From: Blakeslea trispora
Taxonomy: Eukaryota > Mucoromycota > Mucoromycetes > Mucorales > Choanephoraceae
Length of the DNA stretch: 64,000 bases
NCBI GenBank assembly: GCA_025331445.1
Contig: JAIWNE010000064.1
Span: 119,026 to 183,025, forward strand
Reading direction: 5' to 3'
In this document: one piece after another, positions 34,095 to 44,449 of the stretch
How the letters are laid out: each line of letters starts with the position of its first letter
Position numbering within the stretch: position 1 is the stretch's first letter
Notes under the pieces: generated by a model
Told to the model about the DNA's origin: nothing
Seen by the model: the letters and a program-made list of their open reading frames with translations, nothing else
Database searches by the model: none
Position numbers and translations under genes: made by a program

Positions 34095-36210
34095 ATGCCT
34101 GCATTAAGTAACAGAAAGAAAGCTGCTTTAAAGAAGAAGCGCTCTGAACAAGGAGATTTCCAAAAGAATGATTCTTCAACAAATGTCATTGATCAACGTG
34201 AAGACTGGGAGATGAATCAATTGGATATAGATTCTTTGATTCAGCTTTCTGAAGAAGTAGAAGTATCTACTGACTCACCCAAGACAATTGATCAAGTACT
34301 TGGAAAAAAAACTGATCAATCTCTCGTATCAGGTCAAAAGAGAAAAGGGATTTATCAAAAGAACTCGGAAGTTACGAAGTGGAGAAGAAGAAAGGAAGCT
34401 GAATCCGTTGATTCGAAGCAAAAACTGACTAACTTTGGAATCACCGTTACGAAGAATGCCGAAGTAGAACGTCCTGTTGTTCTGAGTCACACAAAGGCGG
34501 AACTCATCAGAATCAAAGATTCTGTGCAAAGCTTGGATAAGTATATTCTTCCTATCATGAATAAGGCAAAGGAAGGAAGTTCTATGTACAAGTACGAGTA
34601 TTGCCAGTATCTTTCTGTAAAGTTGTATTTTACAAAGAGGCTTCAAGGAATGAACAAAGGTGACAGCTCAAGAGGAGCAGCAAACTATTACTGGCCTAAC
34701 AACAATGAAAAGTATCGAGCTGCAACCATTGTTCAGTGGGCTACCCAGTTCATTGAGGAAGGTAGTATTTCCGAACATCAAGCGACAGTCTTTTTTGAGC
34801 GACTCTGATGTGAAGCTACTCACATTAGAAAAAATAAGACAGATGAAGCCTGAGTTACGAAGCTTAGGAAGCATCAAAAAAGTGATTGAAGAAGAGGTCG
34901 TTCCTCAGGTTCTTGGTGTTGCTTCTGGCCAAACAGTGAATTTGGATACTGTAGCCAACTATTTGTACGAGTGGGGCTACTCGTACAGAAAGAATAAGAA
35001 GAGCATTTATTTTGATGGCCATGAAAGGGAGGATGTAATTGTCTACCGTAATTCATGGTCATCAAGAATGCTCGGCTATATGAAGAGAGCCGAGTTCTAC
35101 GAAGGTGAAGCTCAGGAGATAGTCTTGGAGCCAGAACTGAGCGATGAAGAGAAGAAGGTGGTATTCGTCACACATGATGAAAGCACCTTCTACTCTAATG
35201 ATGGCAAGGATGACCTCTGGCTTCTTGAAGGTGAGAATCACATAAGGAAGAAGTCTATGGGCTCTTCCTTGATGGCTTCAGAGTTCCAATGTCCTTGTCA
35301 TGGAACTATGAAAATCAAGGGCTGGACGTCCAGAAAGGTGTTCAAAGCTGGCGACAGTCGAGATGGATGGTGGACGTCCAAACATATGGTGGAACAATTG
35401 GCAACAGATGCAATTCCTTTGTTTGAAGCTTTGCATCCGGATTGCATCGGTGTCTTTCTGTTGGACAACAGTTCCAATCACGCTGCTTTTGCTGACGATG
35501 CTTTAGTCGCAAAACGCATGACTTTGAATGAAAAGCCATGGCCTGAAGACAGCAAGATCAGTTTTCGTGACACTACTGTCACTCTCAGTAACGGAGAGGT
35601 TTTAAACCAAACCTTCTTCTACGACAAAGTCATGCAAACCATTGATCGAAAAGGCAAAGCAAAGGAAAAGACCGTCCGATATTTCAAAGGCATAAAAAAG
35701 ATTTTAGAAGAAAGAGGTCAATGGCTTGGATGTGATTTGAATGGTAAGGCATGGAAGCTCAACTGTGGCGATCCAGTGCCTGGAACAAAGTCTGTTTGCT
35801 GTGCTCGCCATTTTCTTGAAAGTCGATCTGACTTTATTAATCAGAAATCAGCTCTACAAGAAGTTATAGAAGGAAGTGGTCATATCTTTGAGCTGTATCC
35901 TAAATATCACTGTGAGTGTAATTGGATTGAGCTTTATTGGTCGTATGCAAAGCGACAGGCTCGTCTTCATTGTGACTATAGCTTCAAGTCTTTGGAGGAA
36001 AACATTGACACTTATCTTGATAAGGCTGCTAATATAGTTCATATAAGAAAGTACTATCAAAAGTGTATGGACTACATTGAAGCTTATAGCAAGTGTTCAG
36101 ACGGTCGCGAGGTTGTCAGCCAGGTCAAGCAATTTGTAACAAAGACATATCTGTCTCATAGAAAATTTACCCTTTCTTCTGCAAATATTTCTCTTGAAAA
36201 TGAACAATAA
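34095..36210 (+). pseudogene. DDE transposase of the nested element, one homopolymer frameshift
   Basis: The protein starts MPALSNRKKAALKKKRSEQ (basic), then helical N-terminal segments and a DDE core: VTHDESTFYSNDG (first Asp), GVFLLDNSSNHAAF (second Asp) and CNWIELYWSYAKRQAR (Glu). The cysteine-containing insert SEFQCPCHG and the late IELYW motif are typical of a large fungal DDE_3-type family distantly related to Tc1/IS630. The frame changes within a T6 run (34791-34796). Reading five Ts instead of six would continue the upstream frame into LSDSDVKLLTLEK. Everything else is open, so it is either a very recent loss or a base-calling error. The exact superfamily name is uncertain. Confidence 0.8.
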
Positions 36211-36298
36211 ACTTTGATTTTTTCTTTTATTGGTCTCTCGAGTTGCTATAAATAGACTCCCATTTCCATTTTAGTAACTAAAATCATAAATTATTAAA

Positions 36299-36330
36299 AG
36301 GGTCACAGGTTCGATTCCCGTTGAAGTTAT
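36299..36330 (+). other. tRNA T-arm-like sequence with oligo-T
   Basis: It contains a full RNA polymerase III B-box (GGTTCGATTCCCG, 36308-36320), a plausible T-stem (ACAGG/CCCGT, one mismatch), an acceptor-like GAAGTTA and a T-run. No D-arm or anticodon arm with proper spacing is found upstream, so it is not an intact tRNA. It lies inside the right end of the DDE transposon. Confidence 0.35.
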
Positions 36331-37174
36331 TTTTTTCTGATGGTCAAAATTTGAAAGGATTTTTTGGTTTTCCAGGTTTAAGACCCGAAGCACTGTAGAG
36401 GAAGGCGTGTAACTCTCTTCGAGAAACACCATAACCTCGTTCAGTTTTAGAAAGGGTGCGTGCGACAAAACCGATATATCTAATCTCCTTGTCAATGACT
36501 TGGTAGAGGCAACCACCAATACCATAGGCGCTAGCATCAGTGACGAGATGTAGAGGATGCTTGAGATTAGGACAACTTAGTACCGGAGTACAGGCTAAAA
36601 CTCGTTGGAGAGTACGCATTGTCTGCGAGTGTTCTTTGGTCCAAACTTCTTTTATATTTGGATGGTTTTTGAGCGTGTTTAATGGAGCCATGAGTGTGGC
36701 GATCCGAGGCACATGTTCACGAAAGTAGTTAATGACACCAAGTCAATGGCTAAGTTCTTTGGAGTTTTGGACAGTATCTGGCCATGATAGGACGTTAGAT
36801 ACTTTGCGCATATCTAGTGTCAAAGCTTCATGAGATAACCTGAATCCTAATACGAAGATAGAATTCTGCATGAGGTTTAGTTTTTCATGATTGATGCGAA
36901 GGTTTGCATTCGTGAGTCGGGTTAGCACTGTTTGTAAGCAGCGAATATGTCTTTCTACATTAGTGTCTGTAGCAACGTAAATATCATCAATATAATGAAC
37001 GCAATAATCTAGATCAGCAAATAAGCTTGTGATACTTCTCTGAACTACGGATGATACATTGAGTAATCCGAATGGTGCGCGTTTGAATTGATACTGCTTG
37101 CCATTAGGAGCAGTAAATGAAGTGACGGGTCTATCTCGTCTGCGAATACGGAAGCTATGGAAGCAGGCACTAAG

Positions 37175-37602
37175 TGTTATATTCCAAGAATATAACAGGC
37201 ACAGAAAATATAAAGAGTTTGAAGACGAATAAAGTCGATTAGAACCAGAACGGCCAAAAAAGATAGATATGAATCTGATCCGCGTTTATTTCAAATATGT
37301 GCCTAGTATTTATACTTTTTACGATGACTGAGTAACAATCCTTAATTTAACTGAGTGACATGGATAATAGCTTATTTTTGGTGTGATGGATAAAGAGTGA
37401 GTACCTCTTGTGTATAAACCATAATTCACTATTTGTGCTTCAATCCAAGTGTACTTGATACAAATGAAGTGTGATCCGATCTTTTATTTTAGACTGAGTT
37501 TAGATGTCAATTAAGCTATAGCCAGTTATAACTGTAGAGCCGTGAGCACGTTTAGGTCTGTATTATAACTCAGATAGGGTAGAATGTAGGCTGTATACAA
37601 CA
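37175..37602 (-). repeat. 3' LTR of gypsy copy B
   Basis: A 428-bp LTR read on the minus strand from TGTTGTATACAGCC to GAATATAACA. It is preceded by the polypurine tract GGTGGGGGGCAA (37603-37614), so the coding region of copy B ends into it. It matches the solo LTR at 23750-24175. Its left edge abuts the reverse transcriptase of copy A. Confidence 0.88.
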
Positions 37603-37767
37603 TTGCCCCCCACCAAGATAGGATCATCACTAAAATCTTTGTGAATTAAAGATGTTAAATGTCAGTTGTAGGATTAATGAATCTCCGAATCACATTAGAA
37701 GGTCAACAAAAAACTTGTGCGAAAAAACCCAGTGGGATAAAAAACTATTATGCAAGAAAAAGACCAG

Positions 37768-40700
37768 CTAATTTCTGGATTGGAATCTAGTGACACGCTT
37801 ACGCTGTGAAGTCTTAGAGTTGCTATGGTGCTTGTTACGTTTGTTAATAGCACGTTTGTTGATAGTATTTGGTAAAGGTAGACCTTCTTGCATTGTAGTA
37901 CGAGCATTGCGTCTGGCCTTATAATCTTCAATAGGTTTAAGAGAATCAAATTGAGAAACAAGTTCCCAAGAATTGTAGCTGTCATCGTAGCCACGCCAAT
38001 TGACCAAATATTCAACGTTATCACCAGTACCACGGTGATTGATTACAGCTTGTACTTCGTAGTGGGTTTCTTTTAATTGAGGAGGACTAGCATCGATCAA
38101 CTTGATCATATGAGTAGGAACATGACGTTAAACAGGGCATCTGTTTTGTCACGGAGGATGTATGAACCCTTATTAGTCATACCGTCAATAATTAATGGTC
38201 CAATAAAACGAGGATCCCATTTAGAAGTACGTTCTACATTGGTAATCATAACTTCAGCGCCGAGAGGATAATTGTCTTTGACAATGTTATGCGACTTCAA
38301 GTATTTTCATGATCGATAATTTGTTGATTTTTGATGTGCGCATGAATTGCTGAAACGACTACATCTTTGACGTGTTTCAATTGCTTATTGATACGTCTGT
38401 GATCGGTTTGTTCGAGACTAAGAGCAGGATCAGTTCCTGTGTAGTCTGTAAGATGGTTGGGCTGACGGTTAAACATCGCCGCAAAAGCACGAGATTTGTG
38501 GATGTGCTTGTATTGAGCATTGACAGCATATTGTGCCATGTCAACATAAAGATCCCAAGTAGAAGGGTCCTTAGCATCAGCAGTAACCGATTTAATAATG
38601 GTTTGCTTACAGACACCCATGTATCTTTCACAAACAGAGTTACCTACAGGATTGTATTACAAAGATAAACGACGATCAATATCAGTCATCTCAACGAGTT
38701 GCTTAACAACATCATTGACAAATTCAGCTCCACAATCATGACTAATGATACGGCTAAAGCCAAATAGGCACCAGATACTAAGCAACTCTCTTGCAATAGT
38801 ATGCGCATTCTTGTCAGGGATAGCTCTCAAAATTACAAAGCGAGAGAACATGTCGACAACCAGTAGCAAGAAGTTATTTCCTCTAGCTGATGTGACATTG
38901 AATTTCCAAGATCGATTGCAATGTGATCGAAGACGCCATCAGGTAAGACATGTCTAGGTGGATGATAACCCATACGATGAATAGTAAAATGTTGACAGGC
39001 AGAGCAATCTTTCACAATTTTTCAATATCTGAACGAAGGTTTGTCCAATGTAGACCGTCTGCATGAATTGTCTTTTCAATAGCGTTGACGCCTACATGTC
39101 CAAGTAAATGAGCTCGCTCAATAATTGACTTGCGTTCCTCAACTGAAGGTGTCAAGTGCTCAGCAAATTGCATTGCACGAGAAATGAGAGGTGAAGGAGG
39201 TACTGACTCTTCGTACTCGTTTTTCTCGACTGGCTTGGTAGGGAAAGAAGAGTAGGCATGATTTCCTAAATTCTTGTTACACCAAGTTTTGTTTTGGGCA
39301 TACGAAAATACGCGTGGAATGTTCTGGATACTTTTCATTTTTTTTATTCTTTTTATTTTCTTTTCTTCCAGAACGAGATACAAGGTGTTTGTTGCTGTTA
39401 GTTGTTTGAGATGAGGTCTTGTATGAGTTTTCACCCCCCCCTCCAGACTGGAAGAATCAACCTCGTACAGTCGACTAAGTGCATCAGGCAAACAATTCGT
39501 AACACCAGGAATATGTACGATGTCAAAATCATACGCGAAAATACAGTCATAATAATTGAGCATCATAGGGTTTGGAACAGCTTGAGTCTGTAAATAAACA
39601 AGCGCACGATGATCAACATGAGCAGTGAATTTGATACCATACAACAACTTGTGAAAGCGTGTGAAGGTATATAACAAACCAAGCAACTCACGACGTGTAG
39701 TACTATAACGCTGCTCAGTAGGGTTCAGCTTACGACTGACCATACCAACATAGTAAACCTTATTGTCCTTAATGTAATAGACAACACCACCAATCCCGGT
39801 CTTAGATGCGTCAGTGGCAACATGGAGACGATAACGGGGATCATAAGGCGATAAGATAACTGCAGAAGCCAAAGCCTTTTTAAGCTGACGGAAAGCAGCC
39901 GTTTGACGAGCAGTCCAGAGACCGACAAGAGACTTCTTAGAACGCAAATCATCTAAGGGAGCAGCCAAAGTAGCGTAATGAGGAATCGAACCACGAAAGT
40001 AGTTAAGGAAACCCAAGTAAGATGCTAACTGTTTACCAGTAGTAGGAGCATCTTCCCACTGTTCAGTAGCAGCGATCTTATGATAGTCAGGCAACAACTG
40101 ACCGTTACAAATCGTCCAACCAAAGAGGTGAACTGAGTTCATAGCAACTACCAACTTATCAGAATTGATTTGCAAGTTGACAGAAGTTAAGCGGTGCAAC
40201 ACCAAACGAAGACACTCGAAATGATGTTCCAAAGTACCACTTGTAGCAACCGTGATATCATCGACGTAAATGGATACGAAAGGCAAATCATGGTAATAGT
40301 TCTGCAAAACGTTTTGGACAAAACCACTCATAAATGTAATACCAAAACACATCTTACGGAATTGATATCGAAGGTTAGTAAAAGGACACATAAAACTAAG
40401 TTTATGCTTATGGTCGGGATTCACGAGGAATGAGGTAAAACAAGAGCGGATATCAATCGTAGAGATGATAGTGGCTCCACCCATTCGTTGATGAATGTCT
40501 GAAATGAGGGGCAACTGGAAGACATCGCAACTAATCAAAATATTATTGACTTCACGGACATCAGCAACAATACGAGGTTTTTTCATAGTATAAACACCAT
40601 CGCCGTCTTTCTTAGCCACACACAAAATGGGAACATTAAATCCTGTATGACTATATGAGCGCTCGATGACACCCTCATTTTCCCAAGTCTGTAATTGTCC

Positions 40701-42396
40701 CAAGACAGCATCTTTGTAAGCGTAAGGAACAGGATAGGGCTTGCGAAAAGCTCGTTTTCCAGGAATTGTCTCAAGGTCCACAATTGCGTTAGGCAATGTA
40801 CAATACGTGTTCTTAAGGTCAATAGCAGCATTGGCGTCTAAAAAGGGTTGAAGTGTACGCATCAAAACTTCACGCTCCTGAGCTGATCCAACTGGACTAG
40901 CATTGACTTCGTTTTTCACTTGATCAGGATCAATAGGACAAGGTAATTCAGGTCCTGTAGTAGAATTCCAAGAAGTGACTAAGCCGTGAATAGACATACC
41001 CAAAAGAGGCATCAAATCCAAACCAATAACTACTGGTACATTGTCTTGTATCGGAGATACGTTAAAGAATTCAAAAGTATGTTTTATAATTTTTTTATTG
41101 TAAAGAACTTCTAAACTAACTTGTCCTAATCTAGGCATGCTAGATGTATCATGGCCCAGTAGTATGTGACCCTGAAAAGGCTTCACTACCGAACCAAAAA
41201 GAGAAACCAACTCAGGGTGGACCATGCTACATGTAGCACCGCTGTCGACCATGGCAAAGCATGCGTGGCTTTCTATAATGATAGGAACAAAAAGAGCGTT
41301 AGATCTATGCTCTGGTAATTTAGAGTATTTGTGATTGTACTTACAGTCATGGGCGACAGTCAGTGCTTGCTCGTCGACGTCCATATCCGTGGGGACGGCG
41401 AGAGGAGCAGAAGCAGCAGAAGCAGCAGAAGAAGCCGAAGCAGCAGAAGAAGCAGCGAACGTAGCCCAAGAGCTAGCAGCAGTGCCAGCCAAACCAGGAA
41501 CAGACGAACCAACCACAAAGTCACCACGAGAGTAGACAGCCAAGTCAGTGGTGTCAATCACTGACTCGGCTGCACTACCAGCAGCAACAGCGCCAGGAGC
41601 CAAAGTCCCAACGGCAGAAGAAGAAGTACCAGCGCCAGAGCCAGCAGCAGAAGTACCAGCAGCAAGGCCAGCAGCAGAAGAGGAGGCAGACTCCTTGATT
41701 CGCATGGCTGCGAATCTGGCCGTGTTGCGCACATGGGCTTTTGATCACCCAGGTGCGCCACACTTGTAGCAAGAGCTACGAGGAAAGCCACCACCACGAC
41801 GCACAGAAGAAGAAGAGAAAGCAACACCCGAAGAAGAGCCAGCAGCAGGGCGAGCAGCAATAACAGGAGAAGAAGAGGAAGCCAAGGCAGCAGACAACAC
41901 TTGACATTCTTCTGTCGAATGCTTACCATGCTTGTGCAACTGGCAGAACTTCCTGCCAGCAGCAAATGAAGAAGAACGTTTGGCCACACGACCAGCATGG
42001 CGGGCGTGGTAAGCACCAGCAGACGAGGGAGAAGAAGAAACAGACACAGAGCCAGAAGCCAAAGAGGAACCAGCAGCAGAAGAAGAAGACAAGCCCAAGT
42101 CACGTTCCAAGTTGACCGCAAGGTCTAACAAGGCATCAATGTCACTCTTGCGCTCGTCAGGAACACAGCACGAGCATCAGCGAATCGTTCCTTGAAGGAC
42201 CCAGGGAGAGCCTTCCAAAAAGTATCAATTAAAATTGATGAGAGAACAGTCTGGTCACCTGCACGGCGACGCAAGTCCCAGAAACGATCCACAAAGAGAT
42301 GAACCGTTTCGCCTTTTTTCAGAACCATGTTTTCAAGACGCAAAGCACAGTCAGCTTGTTCCTGCACTGAAGAACGACCAAAACGAGCAGGAATCT
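37768..42396 (-). pseudogene. gag-pol of gypsy copy B, multiple frameshifts
   Basis: Gag remains at 42396-41745, with a zinc-knuckle-like CYKCGAPG and Ser/Ala-rich low-complexity tracts. Pol starts in a frame beginning 41732. It has protease (FAMVDSGATCSMVHPEL), reverse transcriptase (SIDIRSCFTSF-like core, VSIYVDDITVA), RNase H (HVATDASKTGIGG, STTRRELLGLLYTF) and the H2C2 region (HLLGHVGVNAIEKT), open for 906 codons to 39012. It then breaks at an A5 run (39018-39022). A further base loss follows in the IDLG region near 38900, a TAA lies at 38657 and shifts occur near 38300 and 38106, spanning integrase (VDMFSRFVILRAIPDKN) and chromodomain (YEVQAVINHRGTG, NWRGYDDSYNSWE). The end is at 37768. 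Confidence 0.85.
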
Positions 42397-42541
42397 ACTT
42401 AAATGTTCCCGCCGGGATTTGAATAATAGGCATAAATCCTCAGTGGCTTTGGTGGCTTACTGATTTCTATATTTGTAATTTTACTTTTGTTCCTGAAGAA
42501 GTTTTTTGTTTTATTTTCTAAAAGTTTCTTAAACATCAAAC

Positions 42542-42982
42542 ATGTCAACCTCTCCTACCAGAATCGTATACAACTTAACCAACATTGAGACCGCTCTTGT
42601 CAGTACTGAAGTACCAGGAGTTTTAAGTCTCCCTTTGAACGAGACTGTATGTGTAGTAGCAAACGAGTGGAAAGAATGCTTCAACCGCATCAGCGAGTTG
42701 AGTGCAACCAAGTGGATCAAGAAGCGTAGCAGAAGTGCCGAAAACTTGATCATGGGTGAATCCCGTGAATGTCACCGTACAGGTCAACATACCCCTACTA
42801 GAACTGTGCGTATCAGTCAAAAAGATTCAAAGAAAATTGGATGCACAGGAACTTTGAGCATCCTTCAGTATGTTCAAAACCCTAGTGTTGTTGAACTCAA
42901 GATGTCGTTGGGCCATGCCAACCATGTGATATTTGCAGTCTCAGATAAATTCAATGAGAGGGAACTCGATTTTTTTTATTAG
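42542..42982 (+). pseudogene. MULE-like transposase N-terminal fragment
   Basis: A 146-codon open frame (MSTSPTRIVYNLTN...) with KWIKKRSRSAENL, ECHRTGQHTPTRTVR and SKKIGCTGTLSI, then SLGHANH. The conserved Cys/His with basic spacing resembles the FAR1/WRKY-like zinc-finger segment in front of Mutator-like transposases. No transposase core follows, so it is a fragment. The similarity is from pattern only. Confidence 0.4.
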
Positions 42983-43761
42983 AAAGAAAGAGAGGGACCT
43001 AATTCTACTGCAAGTCCATGTTGTGTTTATATATTATTTCTATCTCGGTTTCAATCAATCACTCCGTTATAATTTTATCTGTATGAGCAGTTTTCCTACT
43101 AGGATGACTGGTCACCTTAATGGAAAGATGGCTGTAGCCAGATTTCATCCCCCGCCTTGAATAAGGTGGAGATATATTGTTTACTTGATTTATATCTTGG
43201 AGAGATAATAATTATGCTCGACAAGATATGTTTAATCTTGATTAGTGTTTCGATATATCAGGCATAACTGTTTCATAATTGTTCACTTGTTTCGTTGGAT
43301 GTTAAGATCAGTTTAGATTAGGTGATAACGATAGACAAGCCCTTTGTAATTATGTCTCAGAGCTATCTTTATCCAACTAATGATTTAGTCTTTTCTTATA
43401 ATGAAATCTCTAGAATCATTGCTTGTTTTGTTAGATGCTGCTACCTTGGTATTATAAGGCCTATGCAACCATCCTGCTATCACATGTATCATGTCATATA
43501 GCCATTTCAAGTATTGATGAAAAGAGAGTCAATGACTATAAATCTGATCATGCTTTCAATGTGTTAGCTAGGCACATTGAACGCTTTATATATCATATCA
43601 TCGCTTTTTACCAATGCTTGTTAGATGTTTGATTTCAGGATCACCTCTGGTAATATCTGAAATGATTTTAAGTTTCCAACTTTGTGAACATTATTTGATT
43701 TATTGTTATTTTGACATTACCTGTCAAAATAACCTTTGATGATGATTAATTGAATTTCCGA
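42983..43761. other. AT-rich filler between transposon fragments
   Basis: About 780 bp. Short open frames here lack motifs. No repeat boundary was recognised. Confidence 0.4.
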
Positions 43762-44054
43762 TTATAAATCGTTCTGGCTTCTGTATATGCCCAAATACGA
43801 CAAAAGGAAAGCATGGGCCATAGAGGTCATAAAGTCTTTGAATTCAATTGCTTTGACATATGGGAACTCAGGTTTTGTAATTTTTTTTGACATTGGATTG
43901 CCAGGAGCCTGAGGATTAAACCTCATATGGCATCGCATAACCTTTTGAACCTTAACATAGGCATCTTCTGGCATCATCTTGGTCAAAGCGGTCTTAGCTG
44001 CACCTAGGTACAAAACGTGCTGTAGATAATGTGGGTTATGAATAAAAGAATCAA
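43762..44054 (-). pseudogene. Unrecognised protein fragment, probably from a transposon
   Basis: The minus-strand frame is open from about 44054 (SFIHNPHYLQHVLYLGAAK) through TKMMPEDAYVKVQKVMRCH and FPYVKAIEFKDFMTSM to a stop at 43762. The composition looks coding, but there is no start codon at a sensible place and no known motif. It lies among broken transposons, so a remnant is the likeliest explanation. Confidence 0.35.
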
Positions 44055-44272
44055 CGGGACAAAAAGTACTTTGATAATCCTTTTATTCTTTAAAAGTGGA
44101 ATATGGTTTTTGATCTAAATTATTCAATCATTATAATATACTACAAAATGATCAAAAAAATACATGAATTTAATCCCCGACCCAAAATAAAAAACAGATT
44201 TATTTAAGACAGGATAATGAGCTCTAAACAGCAACAAGTTACGAGCGTTAAACCAGCTGGGAGGGGGTTCAA

Positions 44273-44294
44273 GGGGGAGGGTTGTCCCTCCCCC
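44273..44294. repeat. GC-rich perfect hairpin upstream of the Helitron gene
   Basis: The stem GGGGGAGGG (44273-44281) pairs with CCCTCCCCC (44286-44294) across a TTGT loop. It is striking in an AT-rich region and lies about 155 bp before the Helitron start codon. Helitron ends carry short GC hairpins, so it may mark a terminus, or it may belong to an unrelated repeat. Confidence 0.6.
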
Positions 44295-44449
44295 TCACGC
44301 GAAGCCAGTATCAGTATCAATATTTTATTACATAATATGCATTATCAATACGATATTTAAGTAGTCACGTAATTTGCGAAAGCGCCCATCAACGGACTTG
44401 ATACACGTTTCCTTGGCCTTTTTTTCCATTTATTACTTTCATTATTACT

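Larger units (their letters stand above)
33682..36395 (+). mobile_element. TA-inserting DDE transposon (2714 bp) nested in gypsy copy A
   Basis: The terminal inverted repeats are at least 25 bp and perfect (outer part CAGTGCTTCGGGTCTTAAAC). The target TA is duplicated at 33680-33681 and 36396-36397. Removing the element and one TA restores the RNase H reading frame of gypsy A. The transposase is on the plus strand at 34095-36210. A tRNA-like T-arm sits near its right end. Confidence 0.93.
31846..37174 (-). pseudogene. Ty3/gypsy chromovirus pol, copy A, split by a DNA transposon
   Basis: The minus-strand pol runs 37174-36396 and resumes at 33681-31846. The first part has the reverse transcriptase (LSACFHSFRIRR, YIDDIYVATD) and the start of RNase H (HLVTDASAYGIGG, SRRELHAFLY). 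The second has RNase H (HTDNKGILHLHTK), the H2C2 zinc-binding motif (CHLAGHYGINSV, NCTKCARF), the integrase core (DLGTFDVTTPRGN, VDIFSRF, QHDRGLEF) and a C-terminal chromodomain (YEVQAVINHREVE, LTTWIGYPDEQTW). Joining across the TA-flanked insert restores HAFLYCTTKWKKWL exactly. Two in-frame stops are present, a TGA at 36743 and a TAG at 32515. Gag, protease and the RT N-terminus are missing, cut at 37174 by the LTR of copy B. Confidence 0.88.
37175..42396 (-). mobile_element. Ty3/gypsy chromovirus copy B, 5'-truncated
   Basis: Internal region plus 3' LTR. The 5' LTR and gag N-terminus are absent: homology to copy C gag starts abruptly near 42396 (RFGRSSVQEQADCALRL). The coding region holds a frameshifted gag and pol. 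Because the 3' LTR sits against copy A but no copy A sequence reappears on the right, the original insertion has been rearranged. Confidence 0.85.

Noticed and set aside
41360..42121. Leu- and Ser/Ala-rich alternative frames over gypsy B
   Set aside because: They are shadows of the Ser/Ala-repeat gag-pol linker (GCT/AGC repeats) read in other frames.
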